DNA of 64,000 nucleotides, taken from assembly GCF_015712165.1 (NCBI RefSeq), contig NZ_JADPZX010000001.1:1240001-1304000 (forward strand), in the 5' to 3' direction. The notes under the pieces were generated by a model. That model was not told where the DNA came from, did not search any database, and saw nothing but the letters and a program-made list of their open reading frames with translations. The position numbers were made by a program, and so were the translations under genes. The DNA is from Streptomyces spinoverrucosus. Its GTDB lineage: Bacteria > Actinomycetota > Actinomycetes > Streptomycetales > Streptomycetaceae. Within the stretch, counting starts at the first letter, position 1. The number at the start of each line of letters is the position of its first letter. Below, one piece after another: positions 36,535 to 46,087 of the stretch.

Positions 36535-36975
36535 AAACAGCCTTCCGCAAGGGAACGTACCGAGGAAGGCCCGGCAGGTTTGAACAGCCCACGCACGAGC
36601 CGAACGGAACAGACAGAATCGCCCACCGCGACGACCACGCAAACGCGTGAGACTAACACACGGCATAACCTCGCGCCGCTGATACCGATTGCCCCTGTGT
36701 GCGGGTGCCGGCAGCGGGTCGGCCTGGGGAGTTCCCGGACTATCGGCTGATGCTCGCGTCACTGGGCGAGGTCACCACCCGTGTGACGGTCCAGGAACTA
36801 CTCCTGCGAGCCCTGGAAGAACACCCCGGCGAGGGCATCGCGGCAGACCGCTGACGCAGGCGATCACGGCGCCAGGGCAGCGGAGACCACACACACGGAG
36901 CGCGCGGCGTCCAGCGGCTCCTGCAAGCCGGCCACCACGCAGCGAAGCCGGTACCGAGCCAACCGGCACACCGCG
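36535..36975. other. Leader of helicase gene and unassigned stretch
   Basis: Holds the helicase promoter/leader. A plus-strand frame ending at 36855 (MLASLGEVTTRVTVQELLL) has coding character but no recognised family, probably a remnant. Confidence 0.3.
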
Positions 36976-37464
36976 TCATCCCGAAGGAATGCGAAACTCG
37001 AATTCGGGACGGTCCCACGGCACGGCGGGCGGGTTCGCAAACGCGGTCCCGGTCCGCACCGCGCCAACACGGTGGTAGAAGTCCTCGGCGGGAAGATGCG
37101 ACACGACCATGACACGGTCGAGACCGGCGGCACGGGCCTCGGACTGCATGTGCGCCACGAGCAGCCGTCCAATACCCCGTCCTTGCACGTCGTCGGCAAC
37201 GAACAGCAGGTCGAGCTCCGGTGGAGCAAGGACGAGCGAGTAGAACCCGAGGACCCGGTCTCCATGCTCGTCGGCGCCGACGGCCACGAAGGCGCGGTGG
37301 GCCTCAATGTAATCAGGACCGACCCGGTAGCCCGCGACTGCGGATGCGTACTTACCCTCGTAGGCGCCTGAGCCACGCACGAGCCGCGTGAGCCGTTTGG
37401 CATCCCGCGCAACGGCCCTCCGTATCGTGACCGGCTGGCCGATCTGAGAAGTGCGTGAACTCAT
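36976..37464 (-). CDS. GNAT-family N-acetyltransferase
   Basis: Acetyl-CoA-dependent acetyltransferase of 162 residues. Acetyl-CoA motif is LFVADDVQGRGIGRLLVAHM, followed by SEARAAGLDRVMV and the C-terminal FYHRVGAVRTG. Complete domain, no extra regions. The start at 37464 lacks a clear ribosome site. Substrate unknown. Confidence 0.88.
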   Translation of the reverse strand: MSSRTSQIGQPVTIRRAVARDAKRLTRLVRGSGAYEGKYASAVAGYRVGPDYIEAHRAFVAVGADEHGDRVLGFYSLVLAPPELDLLFVADDVQGRGIGRLLVAHMQSEARAAGLDRVMVVSHLPAEDFYHRVGAVRTGTAFANPPAVPWDRPEFEFRIPSG

Positions 37465-37806
37465 CGGGAGAGTATTTCGCACCGGAGCGTGCCGCCGTGC
37501 GGCGGGTCGGCTGCTCGGGCAGGATTCCTGCACCGCTCCCGGGAACCGTCTGCCCAGGCCCCGATCGACCATGTCGCTGCCGCCGCATCGACCGCCGCCG
37601 ACAGCAACTGGGACGCCCGAACCGCCGCGGAGGCGGACTTTGCATCAGCAAACGGATGTGTCCTGGTTGATCGCGCCAAGTCCCTGGGGCGTGTGTTGCG
37701 CATCGGCCGTAACGCGTGCCGTCGCTGTGCCCTTGCTTCGGGTGGCTCCCAAGAGGACAACCGAGTGCAACGGCGCCCGCGCCGGCACTGTAACCCACCT
37801 GTTCGG

Positions 37807-37836
37807 AAGCCCCGCGAGGCCGCACCCGCGGGGCTT
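37807..37836. terminator. Hairpin, possible terminator
   Basis: Perfect 10-bp stem AAGCCCCGCG / CGCGGGGCTT with a 10-base loop, in a stretch without genes; strand of use unknown. Confidence 0.5.
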
Positions 37837-37854
37837 CTCGTCGCACAGGCGCCC

Positions 37855-37990
37855 CTATAACGGGGGGACGCTGGATACCGTTCTGACCAGGTTGAAGACC
37901 TCTCGGGCGGCATATCGCTCGAGGCAGCGGATGATCTCACGTCGGGTCTTGCCCTCCTGGGTGCGGGGGTCGACGAGGAGTACTCGACGG
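37855..37990 (-). pseudogene. IS110-family transposase C-terminal fragment
   Basis: Final 43 residues of an IS110-type transposase: VDPRTQEGKTRREIIRCL then ERYAAREVFNLV, ending at the TAG at 37855-37857. The Ser-containing catalytic region is absent. Possibly the other end of the element seen at 17345-17527, but the two could derive from different copies. Confidence 0.55.
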
Positions 37991-38256
37991 GGCTTACGAC
38001 CAGGAGGGCCTCACCACCCTCTGCGGGACACGGGTCACCTCATCAAGACCTGGCGGGAATCGCCCCAGCGTTCCGTCAGGGACAGAAGTCCGGCCGGCCG
38101 GCCTTCTCCATACCGAGCGGGCCGCCGAGGAGCGCTGACCCAGCCGGCGGCGCGCCGGCACCCCGCCGCTCTTCCCGGGACCGGCGGCTCAAGTCCGCTT
38201 CTTGCCGTGTTGAGAGCGGATCCACCGGTTCAGGGTCGACCCCACCCCTCACACTC

Positions 38257-39576
38257 TCAGCCCGTCAGACCGCCCCTTCGTTCCCGCGTACGTTCGGCCT
38301 GGGTCGTGTCGTCGCCGATGAGCCCGGCGAAGACCAGTGCGCGCGAGCCGTCAAGACTGGCCTTGATCTGGGCCTGGATGATGTCACTGGCCCTGCCGCG
38401 GGTTCCGATCCAGCCGTCCTGCACGAGTTGGGTGAAGGTCGTGTTGTCGAGATACCGGGGCACCGTGTGGTAGCCGAACAGCTCGCCCCCTTTCGGGCCG
38501 GTGGCCAGTCCGGGCCGCCCTCTCAGCCACTCGACGTGTTCGCGCGTGAGGTACATGCCGCCGATCAGCGCATCGCCCTTCGGCGCCACTTGTTCGGACT
38601 TGCAGAACTTGATCCAGCATGGCTGGTGAACGAAGCGGTAATCGGCCGGGGGATCCTGTTCCAGCCGCATGCACGCCTCTTCTACCTGCCTCATGCGCTT
38701 GAGCTGGTCGTCAAGATCACCGTCCGGCCGATATCCCCACTCACTGCGCCCGGCTCCGACCTGGCCCATTTTCTTGTACTGGACAAGGATGAAGCTGTCC
38801 CGGCTCACATGGTGATAGATCAGGTCGACGCCCAGCGTGTCCTCAGCCGGCAGGCGGTTCACGTTGGCGATGAACAGTTGCTGGTCGCCCTTGTGGAATA
38901 CACGCTTCGCGAGATGCTCCGCGTCACTTCCGATCCAGTCAGAGAAGCGTTGCGCATCGTGAGCGACGAGGTGGTCCTCGTGCGCCGGATGTCCCGGCAG
39001 GGTGGCGAGGACGGGGATCTGATCCCCGCCCTCTTCCGGGAACTTCGCCTCTTCAATGATGCTTCGGTCGAATCCGCCCAGTTGAAGTGCCAGTCCGGTG
39101 GCGTCTCTCTGCTCCAGGAACAGCTCCCGCACTCTGCCGAGGATCCGGACACCGCCCACCCTTTCCTGCAACTGGGCGATGACCGCGGCCAGATCCGCAC
39201 GGAGCGTGGTAAGACCGTTCAGCAACTCTTCGCCGGACCGCTTCGTCAGCACACCGGACCGGTCGACTGCGTCCCTGTGTCGGAGCGGAAGCTGGTCGGA
39301 CAAGTCTTCCATCGGGACCGGAGGCGCGACTCGATGGAGTTGACTCACCTCGACCACACGCCGGAACGTCCCGGCGGGGCGACCGCTCCGGGCCTGCCCC
39401 ACGTATTCGACTCGCGGTCGGCCTCTCTCCTGCCCGGTCACCACCAGGACGACATGTCTGCTCTTCCACTCGTCCCGTTCTCCTACCGACTCCCAGCCGG
39501 CATCGAGTTGCTCCTGCCGCTTCCGGCTGCCGAGGAACTTGGCCTCGCCTGGAGTGCACCGCAGTATCGCCACCAT
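38257..39576 (-). CDS. Uncharacterised protein with Mrr-like nuclease motif
   Basis: 439 residues, no family recognised over the full length. The centre contains GVDLIYHHV followed by FILVQYKKM: Asp251, Gln266 and Lys268, the D-x14-QxK arrangement seen in Mrr-type PD-(D/E)XK endonucleases. The N-terminal third (VVLVVTGQERGRPRVEYVG) is predicted soluble; the C-terminal third has a YLTREHVEWLRGRPGLA block and a Gly-Arg segment. An upstream stop in frame limits extension, so the ATG at 39576 is probably right. It stands alone between an IS110 scar and the sugar operon, the kind of place where orphan defence genes occur. Nuclease activity is inference from a short motif. Confidence 0.6.
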   Translation of the reverse strand: MVAILRCTPGEAKFLGSRKRQEQLDAGWESVGERDEWKSRHVVLVVTGQERGRPRVEYVGQARSGRPAGTFRRVVEVSQLHRVAPPVPMEDLSDQLPLRHRDAVDRSGVLTKRSGEELLNGLTTLRADLAAVIAQLQERVGGVRILGRVRELFLEQRDATGLALQLGGFDRSIIEEAKFPEEGGDQIPVLATLPGHPAHEDHLVAHDAQRFSDWIGSDAEHLAKRVFHKGDQQLFIANVNRLPAEDTLGVDLIYHHVSRDSFILVQYKKMGQVGAGRSEWGYRPDGDLDDQLKRMRQVEEACMRLEQDPPADYRFVHQPCWIKFCKSEQVAPKGDALIGGMYLTREHVEWLRGRPGLATGPKGGELFGYHTVPRYLDNTTFTQLVQDGWIGTRGRASDIIQAQIKASLDGSRALVFAGLIGDDTTQAERTRERRGGLTG

Positions 39577-39816
39577 TCGATCACCGTACGCCGCCCTGCC
39601 TGCGGAATTCCACGACTCGGCGCCGGCAGCGGATACGTCGCCAACTCTTGGGAGAGCAAAGGGGATTTGACCTTGGCGCTCCGCACTTCATAGCTCGTCC
39701 AAGAGGTCGAGGATCTCCGAACGGCTCCCGGCTCGACCGGCCTGGGCGTACGCACAAACCAGCAACGTGATGGGCACCGGCCGCGGCATGAGTCGCCGAC
39801 CTCTTTGACGTGTCGG

Positions 39817-39866
39817 ATCGGGGCCTTCGTGCGGGACGGCCAGACGTGTCGCACGAAGGCCCCGAT
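39817..39866 (-). terminator. Strong hairpin terminator of sugar operon
   Basis: Perfect 17-bp inverted repeat (39817-39833 with 39850-39866), 16-base loop, 20 bases downstream of the minus-strand glycosidase stop. Confidence 0.85.
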
Positions 39867-39885
39867 TCCTTGCCGACGTCAGTCC

Positions 39886-41388
39886 TCAACGATCCGATAC
39901 ATCAAGGATCTTGAAGCCGTAGGCCGGCAGATTGACCGTGTACGTCCTGCCGTCGATGGCCGGTGCGCTGCCGCCGTTGTACAGGTCCTTCGGCTTCTGG
40001 TTCGTGTCGATCCCGGTGCCTTCCAGGTCGACGGTCACCTTCCTGGGTGTGCTGTTGAAGTTGTAGACGAGCAGGGCTGTCTGCTTGCCGTTCTCGCTGG
40101 TGCGGCGCATGGCGTAGGTCTTGGGATCGTCGCCTGCCGGGACGCGCTTGCGGCTGGCGGCCGGGAGCAGTGCCTCGTTGGTGTTGACGGTCCGCAGCAC
40201 TCGCTCCCAGTCGTTCCTGAGCTTCGTGGACCAGCGTATGTACTGGTCGTACATGCCCGATCCGTAGAGGATGCCGGAGCCGGCGAGCAGAGCGGCTTCC
40301 TGTACCCGCATGACGTCGTCCTTCGGGTAGGTCGGGTACTTGTGCGGCTTCAGGTTCTTCTCCGCGTCGTCTCCCCAGATGCTCCACGTGTACGTGGTGG
40401 AACCCATCGCGCGGGCGATGTCCGTGTTCCGCAGCGCGGCTTCGAGTCCGTCCGCGTCGGTGGTGCCGTTCACGATCCGGCCGTAGTCGTTGCTGGTGTC
40501 GTCGTCCTTGTAGTTGAACCAGGAATTGAAGCCGTACTGCTGCCACTCGGAGGCGTCGGCGGAATTCGCGCGCTCCGTCGTCAGCCACAGTTCGTTGCGC
40601 GAGTAGGACTTGGGGAGGTCGACGGCGTGATATTTCCAGCGTTCGTCCGTGGTGCCCACGTCCCACATGAAGCCGTCGATTCCGGTGTCGAGCCAGTGCT
40701 TCTCGATACGCGTGACCTCGGCTCTGGCGCTGGGCAGGTCGTAGTCGAAGCCGGGGCCGAACCACAGCTTCCAGTAGTAGGCGCCCGCGGTCTCGCTCCA
40801 CTCCCATGAGCTCTGGTCGGGCGGGCCCATGCGCAGGGTGGGCAGTGGCGTTTTCGGATCATTGGTCCAGCGGAAGGTGCTGACTTCGCGCGAGGTGCGG
40901 TCGCCGGCCGCATACTGCTTTTCGGCCTTCTTGAAGTACGGCGACTTCTCGTCCATGTAGACGTTGACGAAGTAGGAGACGACCTTCAGCCCCTTGCGGT
41001 GCGCCGCGTCGACCAGGTTCTTCCAGTCCTGCATCGTGCCGTTCTGCGGCGGCGGCTGGTAGAAGTCGAGCGGGGAGCAGCCGTCGCAGGTGTTCTTGTC
41101 GCCGTCGTTCGGCGTGAAGAATCCGAGAACGCGGATTCCGCGGCTCTTGAGGTTGTCGAGGTCCTTCTCGATGTCCGTGTACTTGTAGCCGAACCACGTG
41201 TTGTAGTACCACATGAACCCGTTCAGGTTCTGGAAGTCGGAGCTCTTCCGGGCGGATGTGACACCGGTTGTCGGCGACTTGCCGCCCGCGGCCTGTGCCG
41301 GGTTGTCGCTTGATGCGAGCGAGAGGGGCACGACCAATGCGAGGCCGAGCGCCCCACACAGGGCGGCGTTGATCCTGGAATGTTTCAT
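39886..41388 (-). CDS. Secreted alpha-amylase-like glycoside hydrolase
   Basis: Exported enzyme of 500 residues with a signal peptide cleaved near AQA-AG (residue 33). The catalytic barrel resembles GH13: NLVDAAHRKGLKVVSYFVN for strand 3, GIDGFMWDV with likely nucleophile Asp243, and LTTERAN with likely acid Glu272. A beta-rich C-terminal domain (TYAMRRTSENGKQTALLV) follows. As the last gene of the importer operon it probably releases the sugar moiety that is then imported. Exact family and bond specificity are uncertain; the motifs deviate from textbook GH13. AGGAAG precedes the ATG at 41388. Confidence 0.8.
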   Translation of the reverse strand: MKHSRINAALCGALGLALVVPLSLASSDNPAQAAGGKSPTTGVTSARKSSDFQNLNGFMWYYNTWFGYKYTDIEKDLDNLKSRGIRVLGFFTPNDGDKNTCDGCSPLDFYQPPPQNGTMQDWKNLVDAAHRKGLKVVSYFVNVYMDEKSPYFKKAEKQYAAGDRTSREVSTFRWTNDPKTPLPTLRMGPPDQSSWEWSETAGAYYWKLWFGPGFDYDLPSARAEVTRIEKHWLDTGIDGFMWDVGTTDERWKYHAVDLPKSYSRNELWLTTERANSADASEWQQYGFNSWFNYKDDDTSNDYGRIVNGTTDADGLEAALRNTDIARAMGSTTYTWSIWGDDAEKNLKPHKYPTYPKDDVMRVQEAALLAGSGILYGSGMYDQYIRWSTKLRNDWERVLRTVNTNEALLPAASRKRVPAGDDPKTYAMRRTSENGKQTALLVYNFNSTPRKVTVDLEGTGIDTNQKPKDLYNGGSAPAIDGRTYTVNLPAYGFKILDVSDR

Positions 41389-41479
41389 GGCATTCTTCCT
41401 CGTCCTTGAGAGAGTGTCATTGCGCATTCGGGCGGCAGGGGCGGGCCGGGCGGCGTTGGTGGCTGCCCGTCGTGTGGGC

Positions 41480-42355
41480 TCAGCCCGTCATCCCGGAGGA
41501 GGTGTAGCCCTCGATGAAGCGCCGCTGCAGCAGGAGAAAGGCGATCAGGACCGGGATGACCATGATCAGGCCGCCGGCGCTGACGAGCGTGTAGTCCTGG
41601 GTGTAGCCGGATTTGAAGGAGAAGAAGGACGTCGAGACCGGCATCTTGTCGCTGCTCTGGATGAAGGTCACGGCGAGCAGGAACTCGTTGTACGCCTGGA
41701 GGCCGGCGACCAGCGCGGCCGTCAGTACGCCGGGCCAGGCCATGGGCAGGACCACGCGGGCGAACACCCGCCATTCACCTGCCCCGTCGAGCCGGGCGGC
41801 CTCCTCGTACTCCTTGGGCAGTCCGACCATGAACGAGCGGATGAGCAGGGTGGCGAAGGGGCTGAAGACGGCCCAGTAGATGACGATCAGGCCGAACAGG
41901 CTGTCGTAGAGGCGGAGGTTGGACCACAGGTAGAACAGCGGAACCAGGAAGAGCTGGAGAGGCAGGGCTGTGGTGACCAGGAGGTAGTAGATGAAGGCGC
42001 TGCTGCCGGGCACGTTGAGGCGGCTCAGGGCGTACGCGGCGCAGCTGGAGATGACGCAGACACCGAGTGCCGTGGCGGTCACGATGATGGCGCTGTTGCG
42101 CAGGCCGACGCCCATGTTGGCCTGCTGCCAGGCGTCGAGAAGGTTGTGCCACTGCGGGTCCGTGGGCAGGCCGAGCGGAGAGTCGGCCATACCGGATCGG
42201 GTTTTGAACGCGTTGAACGCGAACAGCAGCATGGGCCCGATGGCGAACAGCACCAGGAGCAGGAGGACGGCGTAGGTGGCGTAGCGGCCGAGGGACAGCC
42301 TCCTGGCGGGTTCGTGCTGGGCTGTCGAGTCGTACACGGTGCTCAAGGTGCTCAA
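41480..42355 (-). CDS. Sugar ABC transporter permease, MalG type
   Basis: Inner-membrane permease of 291 residues with six hydrophobic segments and the EAA loop EYEEAARLDGAGEWRVFARV that contacts the ATPase. Start TTG at 42355 overlaps the stop of the upstream permease as TTGA, so the two are coupled. No ATPase gene lies in the operon; as in many Streptomyces sugar importers a shared MsiK-type ATPase elsewhere would serve. Confidence 0.94.
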   Translation of the reverse strand: MSTLSTVYDSTAQHEPARRLSLGRYATYAVLLLLVLFAIGPMLLFAFNAFKTRSGMADSPLGLPTDPQWHNLLDAWQQANMGVGLRNSAIIVTATALGVCVISSCAAYALSRLNVPGSSAFIYYLLVTTALPLQLFLVPLFYLWSNLRLYDSLFGLIVIYWAVFSPFATLLIRSFMVGLPKEYEEAARLDGAGEWRVFARVVLPMAWPGVLTAALVAGLQAYNEFLLAVTFIQSSDKMPVSTSFFSFKSGYTQDYTLVSAGGLIMVIPVLIAFLLLQRRFIEGYTSSGMTG

Positions 42356-43290
42356 ATGTCCCACCCCCGGCGGCGCAGGTAGAGGAAGCCGGAGACGGCG
42401 ATGACGCTGATCAGGCCCATGACGACGCCCATCGACGCGGCGTAGCCGGCTTCCTGGTTGGCGAAGGCGGTGCGGTAGAGCAGGGTGCCGAGCACGTCGG
42501 TGGAGCCTGCCGGGCCGCCCTGGGTCAGGATGTAGATGTAGTCGAAGATCAGGAACGACCAGATGACGGTCATCAGGCCCAGGAACATCAGGGTGGGCCG
42601 GATCGCCGGCAGGGTGATGTGCCAGAACTCCTGCCACAGGTTGGCGCCGTCGAGCCGTGCGGCTTCGTACTGCGAGGGGTTCACCGCCTGCATCGAGGCG
42701 AGGAAGATCACGACGAGGAAGCCCCACCACTGCCAGGTGTTGACGAACGCGACCGTGCCCAGCGCCAGATCCGGGTCGCCGAGGAAGTTGACGTCGTCGA
42801 GGAAGGGCAGGCCCATGTCGGCGAGGCCGTTGCCGATGCCCTGGTCGGGGCTGAGCAGGCTCTCCCAGATGGAGCCGGAGACGACGGTGGCGACGACGTA
42901 GGGAATGAAGTACGCGACGCGGAACAGCATTTGGAACCGCTTGATGCGGGAGAGCAGGAACGCTCCGAAGAGGCCCATCGCCATCGGCACCGTGAGGAAG
43001 AACGCGGTCCACAGGGTGTTGTGCCAGAGCGCGTTGCGGAACTCCGGGTCGCCGAAGAGCCGTCGGTAGTTGTCGAGGCCGGTGAAGTCGGCCGGGCCGA
43101 GGCCGGTCCAGTCGGTGAAGGAGTACCAGATCGACTGGGTGGCGGGTACGGCGATCACGAGGATGTTCACGGCGAGCAGCGGGGCCATGAAAGCGAAGCC
43201 GATGAAGCTGCGGCGTAGTTTGCGGCGCCGGGCCGTGGGCGCCGGCGGGGGCGGCGGCGCCTTGGGGCGGCTGGCTTGCAGGAGGGCCAT
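42352..43290 (-). CDS. Sugar ABC transporter permease, MalF type
   Basis: Permease of 312 residues, first segment after a Pro-rich and basic cytoplasmic start (KAPPPPPAPTARRRKLRR). EAA loop is SQYEAARLDGANLWQEFWHI. Pairs with the MalG-type protein. Begins 4 bases after the binding-protein stop, in the same operon. Confidence 0.94.
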   Translation of the reverse strand: MALLQASRPKAPPPPPAPTARRRKLRRSFIGFAFMAPLLAVNILVIAVPATQSIWYSFTDWTGLGPADFTGLDNYRRLFGDPEFRNALWHNTLWTAFFLTVPMAMGLFGAFLLSRIKRFQMLFRVAYFIPYVVATVVSGSIWESLLSPDQGIGNGLADMGLPFLDDVNFLGDPDLALGTVAFVNTWQWWGFLVVIFLASMQAVNPSQYEAARLDGANLWQEFWHITLPAIRPTLMFLGLMTVIWSFLIFDYIYILTQGGPAGSTDVLGTLLYRTAFANQEAGYAASMGVVMGLISVIAVSGFLYLRRRGWDI

Positions 43291-43294
43291 CGGG

Positions 43295-44668
43295 TCACGC
43301 CCCGTTCGGGTCGGGCAGGGGCGGTCGCTTGCCGGCCTTGAGCTCCTCCTGGAAGACCTTGTCCAGTCCCGCGCAGTAGTCCTTCGGGCTCAGGTCTCCG
43401 GTGAGCACCTTCTCCATCTGCTCGGCGAGGTAGGTGTCGGACTTGGGCGGCCAGAAGGTCCAGGTCGTGTACCCGATGTTCTTGGCCGAGTTGAGCTGCA
43501 GGTACTGGCGCTTGATGCGGGGGTCGATGTCCGCCGGGAAGTCCTGCTCGGGCATCTTGACGGGGGACGGGGCCACTCCGGTCGCGCTCAGGTACCCCAG
43601 CTGCCGGGTCGCGTCGGCGAGGAAGTAGTCGAGCGCGGCGGCGGCCTGAGCCGGGTGCTCGCAGTCACTGTTCAGGGAGAAGGCGACGCCGATGGACAGG
43701 GGCTGGACGCCGGCGGGTACCCCGCTGTTCATCGAGGGCAGCGGGGCCCAGTCCCAGGTGGCGTCGTTGCCGGCCTCCTTGCCGAAGTACGGGGTGATCT
43801 CGCTGAACGTCCAGGAGCCGTTGAAGAGAAGCGCTGCCTTGCCCGACGCCAGCTGCTCGTACATGGCCGTGAACTTGTTGGTGAAGTACCGGTCCGTTCC
43901 GCCGCCGAACCAGCCCTTGTCGAACCAGCCCTTGAGCAGGGCGATGGCATCGACGAAGACCGGGTCGGTCCACCTGCGCTGCCCGGTGAGCGCCTCGTGG
44001 AGGATCTCGGGTCCGGCGAAGGTGTTCAGCACCCAGGAGACGTGCCACTCGGTGGCCCGTTTCCATTCCGCGTTGCCCGCGGCGACGGGCGTGATGCCCT
44101 TGGCTTTGGCGTCCTTGCACAGGTCCTCGAACTCGGCCCGGCTCTTCGGCGGCTGCCAGCCGTGCTGCTTCAAGGTCGCGGGGTTGTAGTAGACGGACAG
44201 CGTCTCGAGGTTGGACGGCAGCGCGTAGAGCTTGCCGCCGAAGCGGCCGGTGTCCAGCGCCCAGGGCAGGAAGGCGTCCTGCCAGCCGAGCTTGTCGACG
44301 TAGGAGTCGAGCGGCAGCAGGTTGTCGTTGTCGACGAAGCTGAGGGTCTGTGCCGGCCCGCTGGTGGTGATGATGTCGGGTCCGCTGCCGGAGGCGACGG
44401 CGGTCTGGGTGAGCCGGTCGAGGGTGTCGATCTGCTTGACCGTCATCCGCACCTTGGCCGAGTTCCCCCCGGACACGCTCTTGTTGTAGCCGTCGACGAA
44501 GTGCTGCTGGAAGTAGTTCTCGATGTCCTTGCTCGCGAACGCGTTCCAGAGCTCGATCTGGTTGCCGCTCGCGCCGGCGCCCGTGCCGCAGGCGGACAGG
44601 ACGGTGGTGCCCAGTGCGGCGGCTCCGGTGAGCTGGAGGAATCGACGGCGCGGGAGTGGTGTCGTCAT
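43295..44668 (-). CDS. Sugar-binding lipoprotein of ABC importer
   Basis: Extracellular solute-binding protein (family 1), 457 residues. The signal contains a twin-arginine run RRRFLQLTG and lipobox LSAC at residues 24-27, suggesting Tat export and lipid anchoring. Aromatic-rich ligand region (TTWTFWPPKSD, LFNGSWTFSEI) is usual for sugar or glycoside binders. First transport gene after the ADP-ribosylglycohydrolase gene. Ligand unknown. Confidence 0.93.
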   Translation of the reverse strand: MTTPLPRRRFLQLTGAAALGTTVLSACGTGAGASGNQIELWNAFASKDIENYFQQHFVDGYNKSVSGGNSAKVRMTVKQIDTLDRLTQTAVASGSGPDIITTSGPAQTLSFVDNDNLLPLDSYVDKLGWQDAFLPWALDTGRFGGKLYALPSNLETLSVYYNPATLKQHGWQPPKSRAEFEDLCKDAKAKGITPVAAGNAEWKRATEWHVSWVLNTFAGPEILHEALTGQRRWTDPVFVDAIALLKGWFDKGWFGGGTDRYFTNKFTAMYEQLASGKAALLFNGSWTFSEITPYFGKEAGNDATWDWAPLPSMNSGVPAGVQPLSIGVAFSLNSDCEHPAQAAAALDYFLADATRQLGYLSATGVAPSPVKMPEQDFPADIDPRIKRQYLQLNSAKNIGYTTWTFWPPKSDTYLAEQMEKVLTGDLSPKDYCAGLDKVFQEELKAGKRPPLPDPNGA

Positions 44669-44723
44669 GGAGTGGCCTCCGTGTTCTGGTGCGCCTGGTG
44701 AGGGTGGAGGACGGTCAGGGGAG

Positions 44724-46034
44724 TCATCGGTTCATCACCAGCCGTACGGTCCGGTCGGCGAGGTCGGAGATGCTGGAGCGGTCGAAGCCGCGGATGGCGC
44801 TGCGGGCCGTGTCGTTGAGCGGCTCGGTCCAGTGCGGCGGGAGTCGCTTGGCGCCGGTGATGATTCCGGCGACGCTGCCCGCGGTGGCTCCGTTGGAGTC
44901 GGTGTCCCAGCCGCCTTGCACGGTCAGCCCGACGGAGGTCGTGAAGTCGCCCTCTCCCCAGAGGAGTCCGGCCGTGACCAGGGCGGCGTTGTTGACCGTG
45001 TGGACCCAGGAGTAGTGCCCGTAGCGGTCTTCGATGGCGACACGGGCCGCCTCCCAGGTGTCGCCCGCCGCGTGCCGGTCGAGGACGAAGGTGACGGCCT
45101 CGGCCAGCCTGCTCCTGGGCGGAATGCAGGTCAGGGAGGTCTCGACGGCCTCGCGTGCGGTACCGGTGAACGCGGCGGCCACCAGCGCGGCGGCCCACAT
45201 CTCGCCGTACACGCCGTTGGCGGTGTGGGACAGCGTCGCGTCGCGGTAGGCGAGTTCGGCAGCCGCACGTGGGTTGCCGGGGTGGACGTAGCCGAAGATG
45301 TCGGCGCGTATCTGAGCACCGATCCATTCGCGGTACGGGTTGTCGACCTTGCCCGCCTGCTCGGGCGGGAGCCCGATCGCGAGGTTGCGGTAGGCGACCC
45401 GCTCGGCGGTGAAGGTCTGGGTGTACGGGAGCCGGTCGAGCCATTCGGCGGCCACGTCGGCGGTGGTGAAGCCGAATCCGTACTCCTCCAGGAGGTGCAG
45501 CCCCAGGATCGTGTAGTCGATGTCGTCGTCGCGTGCGCTCTCGGTGATCCTGCCACGGGTGGTGACCGGCCAGAACTCGCGCAGCTCGAAGCCCGCGGGC
45601 ATGGGGTCGAGGACGGGTATGTAGTCGCGCAGCGGATAGGCGCCTGCCAACTCCAGGTAGCCACGCAGATGTTGATACGTCCAGTGCTCGCCGTTCTCGA
45701 CCGGCTTGCCCAGATTGCAGCCCGTGCAACGGCCGAGCCACGCGCCGAGCATCCGGTCCCTCAGCTCCGCTTCACCGATGGTCACCGCAGGGGCGGGGTC
45801 GGGCAGGCTCGCGAGGAAGTCAGCCGGCGACTCCGGCTCCTCATAGGGCCAGCTCGGCGTGCGAGTCGTGCTGTTGACCTCATCGAGGATCCGTCGGGCG
45901 GCGGCCGCTTCCTCATCGGCGGCCGCGCGGTGCCCGGCTGCGGCCAGATCCCCGAGCTCGAATCCGCTCTCCTGGCGCTGAGCGATCTCCCAGCGCAGCA
46001 GTTCCCGCGGATCGTGGGGCTGATGGTCGTGCAC
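44724..46034 (-). CDS. ADP-ribosylglycohydrolase-family enzyme (operon copy)
   Basis: Predicted hydrolase of the ADP-ribosylglycohydrolase/DraG fold, 436 residues, about 100 more than the minimal domain because of a helical N-terminal part. Metal sites look complete: MLGAWLGRCTGCNLGKPVE at the N-terminal motif, ARDDDIDYT in the middle, and GGWDTDSNGATAGSVAG at the C-terminus. The two metal ions normally hold ADP-ribose or a similar glycoside. It is cytosolic and leads the operon of importer and glycosidase, so its substrate is probably brought in by that transporter. Exact substrate unknown. Confidence 0.9.
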   Translation of the reverse strand: MHDHQPHDPRELLRWEIAQRQESGFELGDLAAAGHRAAADEEAAAARRILDEVNSTTRTPSWPYEEPESPADFLASLPDPAPAVTIGEAELRDRMLGAWLGRCTGCNLGKPVENGEHWTYQHLRGYLELAGAYPLRDYIPVLDPMPAGFELREFWPVTTRGRITESARDDDIDYTILGLHLLEEYGFGFTTADVAAEWLDRLPYTQTFTAERVAYRNLAIGLPPEQAGKVDNPYREWIGAQIRADIFGYVHPGNPRAAAELAYRDATLSHTANGVYGEMWAAALVAAAFTGTAREAVETSLTCIPPRSRLAEAVTFVLDRHAAGDTWEAARVAIEDRYGHYSWVHTVNNAALVTAGLLWGEGDFTTSVGLTVQGGWDTDSNGATAGSVAGIITGAKRLPPHWTEPLNDTARSAIRGFDRSSISDLADRTVRLVMNR

Positions 46035-46087
46035 CGTTCATTGCTCCTGTCGGTTCAGTTCAAAGGGCTCAAAGGGTGGCGATGGGC

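Noticed and set aside
36535..36762. N-terminal extension of the DEAD-box helicase
   Set aside because: Extra residues are low-complexity leader sequence; a good ribosome site precedes the ATG at 36534.
37680..37840. Possible tRNA or structured RNA before the hairpin at 37807
   Set aside because: No cloverleaf or conserved T-arm could be folded by eye; only the 10-bp hairpin is supported.
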